Source: Reticulitermes lucifugus
Lineage: Eukaryota > Arthropoda > Insecta > Blattodea > Rhinotermitidae
Assembly (NCBI GenBank): GCA_026260175.1
Contig: JAKCWW010006122.1
Span: 2,251-29,161 of the forward strand
Direction: 5' to 3'
DNA: 26,911 nt
Part shown: piece after piece, positions 1-12,600 of the stretch
Numbering within the stretch: the first letter of the stretch is position 1
Layout of the letters: every line of letters begins with the position of its first letter
Made by a program: the position numbers and the translations under genes
Notes under the pieces: generated by a model
Database searches by the model: none
What the model saw: only the letters and a program-made list of their open reading frames with translations
What the model was told of the DNA's origin: nothing

Positions 1-377
1 TGGTGTGTCTAATGTGTGTGATCGTGAAGCCTCGATAATGAGGCCCTGGCCCACTAGGGGCTGCTGCGCCATGGAAAAAAAGAGACGCATGAGATATGTG
101 TAGTGTTCCTGGTTTACATTTTGTTTTTCTTTACCCAATCTTTAAGACTGCAGTTTTGCGTGGGCGACTTTTCCTTGTTTTTCAGTGTCAGAAAGAAAAT
201 TATTGTCTCGAAAGTTGCAAACTTTTTGCAGTCGACTCTGCAGTAGATGGTGCTCATGCTGTAAGTTCGTACGCCCACTGTGTTCATATTATTGTCGATA
301 GTAAAGTAAAAGGATAAAACTGGGGTGGAATTTTAGTGACACACTGTTTGTGCCAAGTTTCATGAAAACGCATCGTT
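1..377. other. Left edge, no gene recognised
   Basis: A GC-rich stretch ending in GCGCCATGGAAAAAAAG (about 66-83) could be the 3' end of a retroposon. Bases 350-372 resemble the tail phrase of insect LINE-like repeats (TTTCATGAAAAC). No coding potential is convincing. Confidence 0.3.
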
Positions 378-390
378 TGGTTTACAAGTT

Positions 391-598
391 GAGATCTGCC
401 ATCTTTTGAGATTTACGTAGCGTAGAGTGGTAGTTTAGTACCGACGTTCGGGACAACCTAGCGGTCCCACCTTCAAAGGTCAAGCAGTCCAAGAAGAATT
501 TCCCGAAACGTCGGTAAGAAACTACCACTATGCACTGCGTAAAATCCCAAAAGAGCGCAGATGTAATTTAAACCGCGGCGGTAGCCTGAAACCACGCA
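391..598. mobile_element. Short inverted-repeat element flanked by 13-bp direct repeats
   Basis: The direct repeat TGGTTTACAAGTT occurs at 378-390 and 599-611. Between the copies lies an imperfect inverted repeat: arm 408-457 (GAGTGGTAGTTTAGTACCGA core) pairs with 504-552 (CGTCGGTAAGAAACTACCAC core) around a loop of about 50 bases. The flanking repeat fits a target-site duplication of the length made by non-LTR or Penelope-type insertion. I could not assign a family. Confidence 0.55.
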
Positions 599-895
599 TG
601 GTTTACAAGTTATTAGGTTTGAGGCAGTCACGGATTAACAAAGAAGTGAACACGGAACCATGAGCTAATCATTCCTTATAAAGAAGTGTCATGTGGGATA
701 CGTTAAAGATCTAACAGACCAAAACTAATATACGTTACATATAAAGATTGAGGTCGTACCTCACAGAGAACCGTGTGCTTCCATTAGAAAGACCAGTCGG
801 TGAATGTTGTTTTGGGAGTGGGGCTGATTGTTGTGCGAATCATACGTTATGTACGTAAATATACCGCATGGGTAAAAGGGAGAGTTTTTAGTGTT

Positions 896-905
896 ATGTT
901 TGGCG
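896..905 (+). CDS. Rpp25: Candidate first coding exon of the p25 gene
   Basis: The acceptor before 3563 leaves TGGAAAAC, so the codon before GAA is split. At 896-905 the bases ATGTTTGGCG are followed by the strong donor GTAAGTAT at 906. Joined to 3563 this reads Met-Phe-Gly-Val-Glu-Asn-Tyr, in frame with the rest, giving about 226 residues. A rival is ATGG at 868-871 followed by the weaker donor GTAAAA. A third option is an untranslated exon ending in A, which would restore Met-Glu-Asn-Tyr like the vertebrate proteins. The choice here is inference from splice-site strength. Confidence 0.4.
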
Positions 906-3562
906 GTAAGTATACTAACCACTAGGCTTTGAAGGACGTAATGTCCGTCCCATTCTCCGTTCGAACACTCCTTCCCATTTTCCGCACTCCACTGGAAGTG
1001 CTATTGCATGCATGTTTGTACTTCTATGCCACTTCGAAAAGCAGCAACAGCCAGTCTTGTGCTGTCTGTGTGTCTATCCATAAACTGGAACACCTGCACA
1101 TATTGTGGTATCCCCGTGGTCGAATATAAGGTACAGCCTCTGTATTTGTCTGTAGGGAGAGAGAAACACTACGAAAAGCCTGTCAGAACAGCCCATCTTC
1201 GGGCTGAGATTGAAACCACATGTATTTCGAATACGAATCAGGGTTGCCAACCACTCGACCGGTGTGTTTGTTCTCTCGGTACCAGAGAGATGTTCCGACA
1301 ATGACAGGTTTTCTCTTAATCCAGGTTCAAATTTATCTGAACAGCCAACTGTCGTAAGGTTGAGTCCGTTTGTGGTGTGGAGCTTTGGAATGCCGTCATT
1401 CCCCCTCCTAATGACAATGATGCAGCGTCTCGACGTGCTTCTGCGGCGTCGTCATGAATGCTGCCACCCGTACAATTCCTAACATTCCGACACGATCTCC
1501 GACGCTCTCAATATGAGCACCACATATTCCAGGCCGCAGCTTCCCGCCCACGGTTTCTAGAGCGATCCTCTTTCAAGAGATATCAGGAAGACTTGCCTCG
1601 GAGTTCAAGCTAAGTTTCTATTCGTAATGCCAGTTTTTAATGCTAGGTATCGGAAAGCAGCGTGCTATGTTACAGTATTACTGTCCTATTGGCCTGTTTA
1701 AAACATAACTCCATGATGCAGAGTCCCTTTTGAGAAACTAATACTGGCCCTTACTCAAGAGAATGCAGTGCACAGCGTGGGTAGAGTGCCTTAACACTCG
1801 CGACGACGGTCGGGCGAAAAACATATATAGATCCTGCCAAAAACATGAGTCTGTATCACTGCGTGACCTTTTTACTGCTCGCCATTTGTTATGTGTTTCG
1901 TTTATAACAAGCCTAAAGTCAAATTTATCCACAGCTCTAACCACACAGAACACTACAGAAAGAAGCTGTATTATGAAACACGCACAAAACACGACTGCAT
2001 TTCAGCGCAATGTATTTTTAACTGTAATATATCGTTTACTGGTCACAAGCAAGGGACGGTTCGCTTTCCCCAGCGTAAACCACTGCCAAGGTCAACCCCA
2101 AACTCCACAGTAACCATCTGTGGTTTCTCACCTAGTCAAGAAATTCCCTGAAATTTATGGAATACGAAAGCTGTGAGCCTGCCGCTGGTCCTGTCCTGAG
2201 CCAGATGCCCCTGTAAATTTGACAACCGCGCATGTTTAAAATGTTTGTTCTTGAGTGCATTCTGTTGCAAGCCTTGTGAACATAAGCGTTCATCGAATGC
2301 TAACGCGTTCAATTATTGTATTTATTTATTTATTGTTTATTCAACGACGCCTTCACTGGCCCGGATTTCTTACGTCAAATGATGGAATGAAAGGCGGCCG
2401 GTGCGTAGGGCTGACAACCTTACCACCTTCATGTGCCGATTGTCTTGAAATCTGAGAGCTTCAACCTCCTGGAAACCTCAGGGCCTGTCCAGGCCTGTAA
2501 TGGGATTGCTTTACCTAACACTTCTACATGTTTGGAACCTTACTGGTCCATCATCAGGGAGTACATCAATTGTTGTATAAAACAATTACTTAACAATATT
2601 TTGATCTCTTGCATATGTAGAAGAACTGATGGAAATTCTTCCGTGTAGTGAATATGTGTAGCGGACAGACTTGTTACACTGTAAATGTGTTGGAGGCACC
2701 GTGAACACTTCCGGCACATGGACACGCTGTTAGTGCCTGGTTGATGGTTCTACTCCTATAGACTTTTCTCCCACCGTGGGAAAGTCAAAATGTCCGCACG
2801 CATTATCAGAAATGTGTTTTTTTATGACTTGTGAAAACCCGGGACATTTGGCGTCCCGAACCGAATTTTGTGGTACACCGGGACAGAGATCTTTAAAACG
2901 CATGAAACTGGGACGAGTGGTATCACTACACACGCTACAGGCATGATTTAATGTGAATGTATCGTTGTTTATGTTATTTGTGCTGCATTTTGTAGCACGT
3001 TTTAGCTGTTTTCACTAAAAAAGGTATAAAATGAGAAATTGTGTTACGATGGTCCGTTGGGAAGGATTTGGAAGTGCTCGTGGCGTATTTTAAAGCACTA
3101 TTCGAGCCGAGAAAAACTGAAGAAGACCTGAGAGGTTGAGCTGGGTGCCTCTGACGTTTGAACCAAGAGTTCTTAGGACTAGTTGTGATGTTTATTTGCC
3201 ATCTCCATGGTGAAACTGAGAATGTTTGAAACCGGATTTTTCTTTTTCGTTGCAGTTATTCATTTGGTGACACGCTTGTACGTATCCAATGAGCAGGGTG
3301 GTTGCTTATAAATGTCTTTGTCTGTATATTAAGTCAGGGTATGCTATCTGAAAGAAGGAAGAATGTTTTGGAAACAAATAATATTTAAAATTTCAGTTTT
3401 ATGAGTCTGCCTCAATACGGTTGAAATTCCATTACAACAAGCAGTAACCTTGGTGTGCATCGTGAACCTTTATATATTATGTTAAAAAGAACAAAAAGCC
3501 GCAGATCTTAAGCTGCGTCACTCCACAGAACTGAAATTGGTTTTCTTTTTGTTGTATTGCAG
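906..3562 (+). other. Putative first intron of the p25 gene
   Basis: It starts with GTAAGT if the 896-905 exon is right. Short open frames on both strands have no recognisable domains. Bases 2780-2935 carry repeated CGGGAC-type words that look like a decayed DNA transposon end. I see nothing else firm. Confidence 0.35.
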
Positions 3563-3657
3563 TGGAAAACTATTCTAAAGGCAAAAATGTGGAGGAGCCA
3601 CTTGTTCGAGAGAACATCCCCATCCCGGATCTTCCTTCTACCTTTATCTGGATGCAG
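3563..3657 (+). CDS. Rpp25: p25 gene coding exon, N-terminal segment
   Basis: The acceptor is a T-rich tract ending TTGTATTGCAG at 3562. The donor is CAG followed by GTGAGT at 3658. The exon encodes residues 1 (split) to 32, rich in Glu, Pro and Ile and ending FIWMQ. It ends in phase 0 and joins directly to the [11 protein letters not shown] start of the next exon. Confidence 0.9.
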
Positions 3658-6600
3658 GTGAGTTTCTGCCAGTCTTGGAGTAAAGTCATTGCCTCTTAGA
3701 GATTCATTAATCTTAGAACATAAATTCAAGCGCAACACCTTGCTCCACTATTCTATATCCTTCACATTTCAATTGAGGTTTGTAGAAATGCTGAACAGGG
3801 GTTGTGCTGTGGGTTTCCTCTGGGTGCTTAACGAACCTTAATTACTTTCATGAACATACAGGTAATAGACATGACAACCTATTAATGTTTGTTGACGGAT
3901 ATTAATTATTAACTCATTATGCAATTGTAAAATTACGATATATCCATCGCAAGAAAAGAGGACATTTCCCGCTTATCGACCATAAAAAAGGACATAGCGA
4001 AAAAGGAGATTAAAAAGGAGGACACATAAATAGTCAAAATGTTATTAAAATAAGATTAGCATTGTCGTTTTAAAGAAAATGTAAATTTAAAAACAAAATG
4101 TATTCAAATTTGTATGCGGTTTATACATAGTGTGTAGTCGGTCACCAATTCTCTGGTCGTCCTCCTTATGCGCCCACTCAAACTTTTGTTATTTTCTGTT
4201 ACATTCTGTTGTACTCGCTTATTCTGCGCTCACTGATGTAATCACGCACAAGGAGGAACAGAGAAGTCGTGAATATTGCTGAAGGTTTATTAGATATTGC
4301 TGAAGGTCGACTGCTGAATTAATATGTTTGTATTTTTAGACTCGGAGAGTGATAATATAATGTTATGATCACTTCTTTTAAAAAAGCAGTAGATTTGTTT
4401 TGCATTCAGTACCATTAAAATATGCAAGAGTATGCTGAAATAACCCATAGTTCTACAAATGAAAAAAACCCGGACGGAAATTTTTGGGTCGGAAAAAAAT
4501 GGAATGCCCTGGGAAAAGAGGACGTATGGTAGCCCTGTGTACATACATATATATTTTACCTGCATTCCTTTGCACTGCGCGCTGTGTACCAAGGGGTCAT
4601 AGAAACCTTTCATTCAAGGTGGCAGGAGTGTGCAAGTGATTCGTTCCGCCACCTCGTGGCAAGAATTAGTAACAGTAGAAAATGCGTTTCGTCTTCTCTC
4701 CGCTGGTAGCACTACAGTGTCGTTTAAAATGTGCTACGCACAGCGTTAAAGGTTGGAGGTGGTGGAGGGTTGCACGTAGGGGAAATGTGCGCCTAGCTCA
4801 ACAGTTCAGGCACATTTGCCGTATAGGCTGTAGACCTAGTTTCAATTCAGGAATGCTACCTTTTGGTGGTTTCCAGCAAACCACTGATGCATGGGCGTAT
4901 TTTAAATGTATTTTTACTTTCTGTATAACACACTTTGAAGCCACGAAGTCATTTTAATATAACACTACATTAAAATAACAGAACAAAAACCTGCTTTCAG
5001 TGCAGTGTAAATAAAATCAAAACTTTTTTCATGTAGGATAAGGGGCAGAAGCATGCATGCTTAAGTGCACATTGGTCTTTACGTGAAGTGGCCGTTCTCG
5101 TTCGATTTAAACCAAAATTTAAATTACGTGACAATTTCTTGTAATATTCCCCAGTATAAAATTCCATGAAGTTCTGAGCATCGATTCTTGAGTTGTTATG
5201 TACATACGGACCGAGAGATTTTAATATGTGATCCACTTGCCTGTGCTTTCATTACATACATATTCCTCTGAAATGGCACATCCCTATCAGACTACATGGT
5301 CTCGCATTCCAGAAGGCTGTTATTTTTCTACTGTGTGGATAGAGAAAACACCTTGCTCTAAAACTGTCCTGGAAGATCATAGTCTTAATATAAATGATGG
5401 GTGCACAAATTTTCCAAAAATTTGGAGCCCGCTCAAAATTCTAGGCACCAAAGGATGACATGAAGAAAGTTCCATACTTACGATCCACAAAGATTAGGCA
5501 CTACCATACAAAATGTGGTAGGCATGGTGACCTGGTGCCAAGAACATGCACCCCCGATATAAACCACCATCAGAATCTCAAATCTCAATATTCAGGTGGA
5601 ATATTTCATGGCAAATTCTTGATAAAGACAGGTTTCCATGCAGTCTAGGTTCCAATTTAAGCACATCTTACTATATGTGTGTATCTACAGTAATTCCAGT
5701 TATTATTAATTACACTGAATTCGAAGGTGAGTGGTGGCAGCAAGATGCGCAACCTTCTGGGTTATGCACTGAAAGCATTCAAAGAAGAGAGAGCAATTGT
5801 ATGGAGTGGATCTGGAGCTGCCATGGGTAAAGCTATCAGCTGTGTGGAGATCATGAAGCGGCGATACAAACAAACATATCAGATCACCAAGATCTGTTAC
5901 CGCAAGTAAGTTTCTTTCAATTAAGCCTTGTCAAATGAAGTGCTTCTGAAGCACTGTCATGTTCATACACTAGAATATTGTTGAATATCACAGCCTACTA
6001 TATTAAAATCGTGCAAATAGGTATGCATGGCAGCATTCTTCATTATGTTTCCAATGTTTGTAATATACTGTACACGTCTTTAAAAAATTAACAGCATTTT
6101 AAACATGAGTAATAAATGACAAGTGTGTAAAAGCACTGTACATAATAAGTATGCAGAAATATGACGAAGAAGGCACTTACACTGCAACATGTACTTCCTT
6201 AAATAATAAGTGTTGATACTTTTTGATTGAATTTTGACATTGAGACAGCTACAACTGAATTTATGAATCTCTGAATGCAGTGTCCTGTCACAATCCCATC
6301 TTGATTGAAGCCTGATCCTGGAGTTAATGGTTCAGTGGTATTTAAATTCTCTAAATCCATAAGCTGCATACATTTTAGTAGACTCTTGCAGCAATTTTTC
6401 CCTCTGTCCAACAATGCTGTGAGACTGCAAAACATCAAGATTCTTATCCTTTATGAAGCATATGCTTAGTTGGCATCCCACCTTGGATAAACTGAGATGA
6501 AGTTGTCCCTGTGGATGCTACAAAACCTTATCAGGGACCTGAAGTTGTCCCTGTGGATGCTACGAAGCCTTATCAGGGACCTGATGGAAGTGAATGGCTC

Positions 6601-9600
6601 AGTTTCACACTCAAGCCACATTATGCATGGGGAAAGAGACCTCTCACAGATACCCAGTGAATAGGAGGCTGGGTGGGATCCAGAGCTGGTCTGGATATTT
6701 TGGTGAAGAGGAAATAATTTATGCCAATTTAAATTTCTGACTAATGTACACATACTGTATATCTTATTTTCCACTAAATCATGGTACAACATGAACAGTT
6801 TCAGTATGTAAAAGAAATATACGTAAAATAAAGTTTACAGTTATAGACAGAAAGAAAGAGTGTCACTGAAGATTATAGCAAGCACAGTTTGTGATGGTAC
6901 GTACAAATAAAAATTTTGAGTTACTGCCACNCCCCAGTACCTTAATACAGTAAGAGGATATATCCGACATGCAAAATCTAATACATATTAATGACTTGCA
7001 GGGTTGAAGAATTCTGGGAGCCACAGTTGGAAGAACTTGATCCACTGGTAGTAGTGAGAGAGGTTCCTACAATTCATATACTGCTGTCCAAAGATCCACT
7101 CAACACTGCTGAACCCGGGTAAGCACATGCAACTGCTTACAAAATATATGACAGACATGCTGATCAAAGCCTTGAACTCTTCTGCTGAAGACGTTTATAA
7201 ATCCTAATTAGGCAGATGATGGGTGTATTAGAATGAAGGCTCACATCACTGTGGGAAAATGCAGAGAAATGTCTATAATGATCTGACTTCAGATGACACA
7301 AGCTAATGCCATAAGGTCATGCAGATATTTTGTACAGCTAATAAATACAAAACTGGCCTCCCATAAACCCAACCCCTCGTCTGCACCTCAGGGTTATGTG
7401 GAGATGGTAACAGGTGTGGAGGGGATACCTGTAGAGGGTTACCACGACACACGCTGGCTAACGGGGCTCTGGTCTAGTCTACCCACGCCAAGGTGGAAGG
7501 TATCATGCCGAAGGCTGCATGGCACTGGGTAGTAATAGCAGTGTCGTAAATGATCCCCTTGGGAAACCAGGCCACACCTCATTGTATGCAGGCCTTCCAT
7601 CCGCTTGGCGCTCCATGGACAGTGACTTTGTCTTCCCCGTATTTTGTGGGAGAGCTCCTTAACTGGGGACTCTGAGAGATATGAATAAATAAACCAATGG
7701 CTCTGGAAATGGAGCATCTCTTCTTACAGCAGCTCCGCAAGGGGAACCCAGAGTAGACTTCGAGAGTCTCAATCCGTTTTTAGGATGGGAAGTGACTCCA
7801 TGAAGCCTAAATATAATTTGGAGCCATCTTATACAGCTGTTTTTCTGTCTAGGGAAGACTGGATTCATGGCCCAAAGGCTCTTACAGACGTCCAAAGGTT
7901 TGTCTGGTTTACAGATGGCTTGGAACAAAATAGGGGACTGAGGTTGGGATCTGTGGGCCTAAAATGAGGCTGTTCTTTTCTCTCGGTAAAGAGATATGTA
8001 AAAGAAGGCTCTGGAAAGGGGCTTCTCTCTCCGTAGGGGCCCTGTCGGGGGGAAGGGGGGGGGGCCCTTTATCAGGGACTTTCAGAGACAGGTAAAAGAA
8101 GGCTCAGGAAATGGAGCAGTTCTATATAGGCGCTCCACAAGGGGAACCTGGAGGGAGGGCACCTTTACTGGGGACTCCAAGAGACATGTCAAGGAAGGCT
8201 TTGGAAATGGAGCATCTCTCTCTTTATAGAGGCTCCATGAGGGGAACCTGGATGGGGGGCGCCTATACTGAGGACTCCAAGAGACATGTAATAGAAGGCT
8301 CTGGAAATGGGAGCATTTCTTTTTATAGGGGCTCCATAAAGGGAATTTAAGGGCACTTAGCAAAGGAGGGCTCGGCCAATATGTTTATTGGGCTGGAACC
8401 TGTACTCGATATATTCGTCACTTATGTGTAACTTAGAGGGTTAGTGGCCTTAAATTTGGCCACAACACTCTAAGAAAGCATCTGCATGTGGTGGACTTCT
8501 TGATTATCTCACATGTAGGAGTGGAAAAAATTTGATTCGTCTTCCCATGTATGATATGAGTGTGATGCTTTAGCCACACATATTTCTCTCTGGGCTCGGG
8601 TAAACTGGACCCACAGGTTATTATGAAAACTCATCCAAGATCAATCCTGGCCTTTAGTAAGTCTGTAGGACTTTGATAAGGTTAGAGAATAAGGGGGCAC
8701 AATGGGCCTGTTAATAAAAAAGCCTAGGTGCATCGGGTCTTTAAGGGTTCATACCCATTATACATTATATTCTATTCCAATATAACACTGGAAAACGATA
8801 AGCAGTGTTAATTGGCACAAGGTATGAGTTTGTTCTCAAGATACTTGTACTCATAAGTGATTACAGAAATGAAATTAGGGTTTAGTGGGGTTCAAGTGTT
8901 AAAAGAGTTCAACTAAGGTCTTTGTTTTCCTAGGATATGGCGCTGCAGCACTGTGTTATCAGTTCCTAACATTTCAGAGGAACACAGTGCCTTCAAAATG
9001 TCAGGAACTGGTTATGCAGTAATGCCATGTCATATCCCAGAGAAATGGAGTCCTCAACCACACCAACATGAAAACCTCAACGCTTGAAAGGGTTCAGTTG
9101 ATCATTATAACATGCTGTCTTTAATTTTGAAATATAAATGTAGAATAACATACAATTTTGTAATTGTATTTTAAAACCATAACAAACTTCAAGCTCTTTC
9201 TGAGCACCTGACAGTTATTCTGCTGAATTCAGGGGTTCATTACTGTGTCAGCAAAAGCCCATCATTGGGCTAGTTTACATCTTCACAGCCATCATTACAA
9301 TCTACACCCACATCACCCAAATGACATCGTCATGTTATGTTTCATAGTGACAGTTGTGTAGAATATATAATTTCCTCCAACCATGCCACATCTCATCCTT
9401 CTTGATAAATTACCTAATACAGTAGAGTTCTGATTTAAGGCTGCATTTTAGGTTAATTTTTTGTGGTACTGGCCAAAACCCCTTATAAATAATGTACAAT
9501 TTTTGATTCAACATTTCTCAATTTCAGGTTTTTCCCACACTGAAAAAATTTTGGGCCCTGCACTGTTTTGGAGCCTCAATTTAGGGTTTGTGTTTTCAGT

Positions 9601-12600
9601 TTCGGACTTTGGGTTGTGTAAATCACACCACAATTATGCCTAGTGGAAATGTTATGATTTTAGGATTGACTGCAAATCATTACAGCAGTGTACTATTGAT
9701 TCTCAAGGTTTTGTGTGTGTGTGTGTGTGTGTATGAGATTGGTCAAAAAGCTCATGACAGGAGTTTATTTTCCAATTTTTTGTGTCTAACAGGAATATAA
9801 AATGGATTAAAAAACATAATTAGGTTTAAATTCAGAGTGAATATAATGTTCTTGTAAACACAGTGGTAGTTTTCTGTTTGGTTTTGACACAACCCCCCAC
9901 TGAATACTTTTCTTGATTTAAGGTATTAAAAGCTTATCTTCCAGATGAATTGTAAATGGGGGTTCTACTGTATTAGGTAAAGAGCACAAATTGTAAAACT
10001 CATACAGTTTTCTACATTTTCTTGTTACTTCATCTTTCCATTAACATGAGAATGCACGTGGAATGGAACTTTGGGTATGTGAAGATTTTAAATCATGTAA
10101 TGTTGTTCTTGTCCAGACAGATGTAATGCAATATTCCAACAAAGCAGCAGCAGGGCTCAGCCAAAATGGTTCGCAACACTGTGTATGGCATTGCAGGCTG
10201 AGTGGTACTGAGTTAAACAGGGGAGTTACTGTGTGGAAGGAATCACTAATATTTCCTGACACTGAATATCTGAAGTTAATATTATTATCTTTCCTTTCCT
10301 TGTCACTACAGCCTGATTTGAGTACTGACCCCAGTTGGATGAATTTTTCTGAATCTGTTGATCATCATTTCAAAAAAGAACAAAACAGGCAATGTACATA
10401 TAAACGTAACATTGAGGCGCGTTCGTGAAACCACTGTTGCCGTGGAAAAGCAATAAGTGTTACATATTCTGAATGTGTGTCTGTAGCCTTAATTATCTAG
10501 TATGCAAGGTGCGTGCACCATATTATATTGTCATCTTTGGCCTGCCTGACTCTACCATATTTTTCCACATTATCTCATAAATGGCACGACTTTCAGAAAA
10601 AAGTTATTGAACATGAAATGTGCATTTTGATTTTCTCTACAAGTTTTGTCTGAAACATTTCTCATTCTAAGAAGACCTGAGCGAGATATTATGATAAATG
10701 TACATACGTCTTCATGTAAAGTACTCAAATATCGAATTTCATGAAAATCCGTCCAGTGGGAGCCTAGCTGTTCCACACGGACGGACAGATGTGACGAAGC
10801 TAATAGTTGATTTTTGCAATTTTGTGGACGTGCCTAAAAACTGGACAAATATGCGTGTTCCAAGAGGGATTTGAACTCAGGTGTCCATGTGCAGAGGTAT
10901 AGCTCCACCCATTCTTAACCTAGGCACCAGATGGAGGTGAGTGGTTTAGCTTCATGCCCTGGCCACTTTACCAGTGAGGAAAAAGATTGTGGTACCCACC
11001 TAGGTGGCAGGGTGGGCACCAGAGTTAGTCTGGACACTTTGGAGAAGAGAGAAATCTTTTGCCCCATACCGCAAATTGAATGATTCTTTGTGATTTGAAC
11101 TCATGCCCCAGTATTTATCCCATAAAGGTTTCCTTACATGGTCTTGTAGCTACATTTAAATGGCATTAGTCCCCACTGTTGCATGATGGTTACGGAAAAC
11201 ATTATTTTTAAGTCGTCTTTGGTGTATACTGATAAATAATGCATTCTTTAAGCTGTATTTGAGTATTTTGTTGCCATAGCAATAAATACTGAGTTCAATA
11301 AACTACCTATACACACACGAAGCAGTGTTTATCAGCTGCAGTGCGTTCAGTGCCCTCTTATGTACACAAGCCAAACTGGTGCCTTGTTAAATACAACATC
11401 CCTCTCTCTGTCCATAACCACAAGACAATCAACATACCAGCCATACCCCACACAATTATATGTACGAAACAGCACAAGCTATTTATCATTGCCTGGAGCC
11501 AATATATAAAATGTCCAAAATATAGTAATTACAACCATAACCTATTCCTGTTCACATTGCTATGTATGAAACATGTAACATAAATAGTGAATGCACTATC
11601 TGCCAGGATGGCAACAGAAATATTCTACATACATATGAGAGAGTGTAATCACTTCTAAGGTTTAATTTAATATAGTTAACTTCAATGCGGATGATGATGA
11701 TGACGACAGCAATGATGATGAGTGACTGGCATGCACCCCTGTCCATATAAACTTCACGAGAGTGTGTGCGTGTGTGTGTGGTGGGGGTGGGGGGAAGTTG
11801 GGGATTTAATGTCATTCCTGTGTTAATACATTGTATGTCACAGCCTCTTGTGCATTATGTTCATTTTGGTAGGTATGGGTCTAAACAGTCTTCTATTATG
11901 ATATGTCAAAGTTGCAACTACTCAAAGTATTACATGGTCACATATTGTCATATATAGCACTTTCATCTAATGATATGCTATGCTCATCTGTTTCAAAACA
12001 CCAATCATACCAACCAACATTCTTCTGCTTGTTCAGACATCAGTCACTGTGTCAGAACTCTTGTGTACTTCCAGAGCAGCAGTGCACACCACAAATTAAT
12101 AGTGGTAACGCAATGATGATAGAAATGCAATGGTAATAATGGCATCGCTAACTTGACATAACACCAAATCTCCTGCAGCACAAGAATGCAGTGCATGTGA
12201 AGTTTTGTAACTTCCAGTTACATACAGGGAATACTTGCTGCTTGTCATCTTCATTAATACCAGTCAGTACCACCTGCACACCAGAAGACTACAGCAATCC
12301 CCTGACAACTAGCACCATGTAGCCTGATGTACAGTAGTGAACATGTATTAAATAATACTGCTTCCTTTACTAATGATCTCATGTCACATATATATCTCTT
12401 TTCGATTACTAAATCAACGGCGACTTTCTTCACAAACTGCATTTTATAAAAGCTTCAAACGTAATCATTTTGAGACAGACCTTCTTTTATTTTCTTGATA
12501 TAATCCATATTGTGACAACACATCTAATATTTCAAGAATGTAACATTCATGGATGAATCACTGTCACTGCTAGTTCTTTTCTGCCTGCAGTGGATTACAT

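Noticed and set aside
5727..5909. A gene starting at GTG 5727, or a longer frame reading through 5905
   Set aside because: GTG is the first codon of an internal exon after a splice acceptor, and the true exon ends at 5905 before GTAAGT. The upstream and downstream exons fit exactly.
8082..8363. 93- and 79-residue repetitive proteins on both strands
   Set aside because: They are translations of the roughly 97-bp minisatellite, with no conserved domain and equal openness on both strands.
11481..11512. Minus-strand YILAPGNDK, similar to the AAPGNKT SAM-binding motif of NSUN5
   Set aside because: It is followed at once by a stop, has no supporting splice sites or neighbouring NSUN motifs, and lies in featureless AT-rich sequence. 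Chance is more likely.
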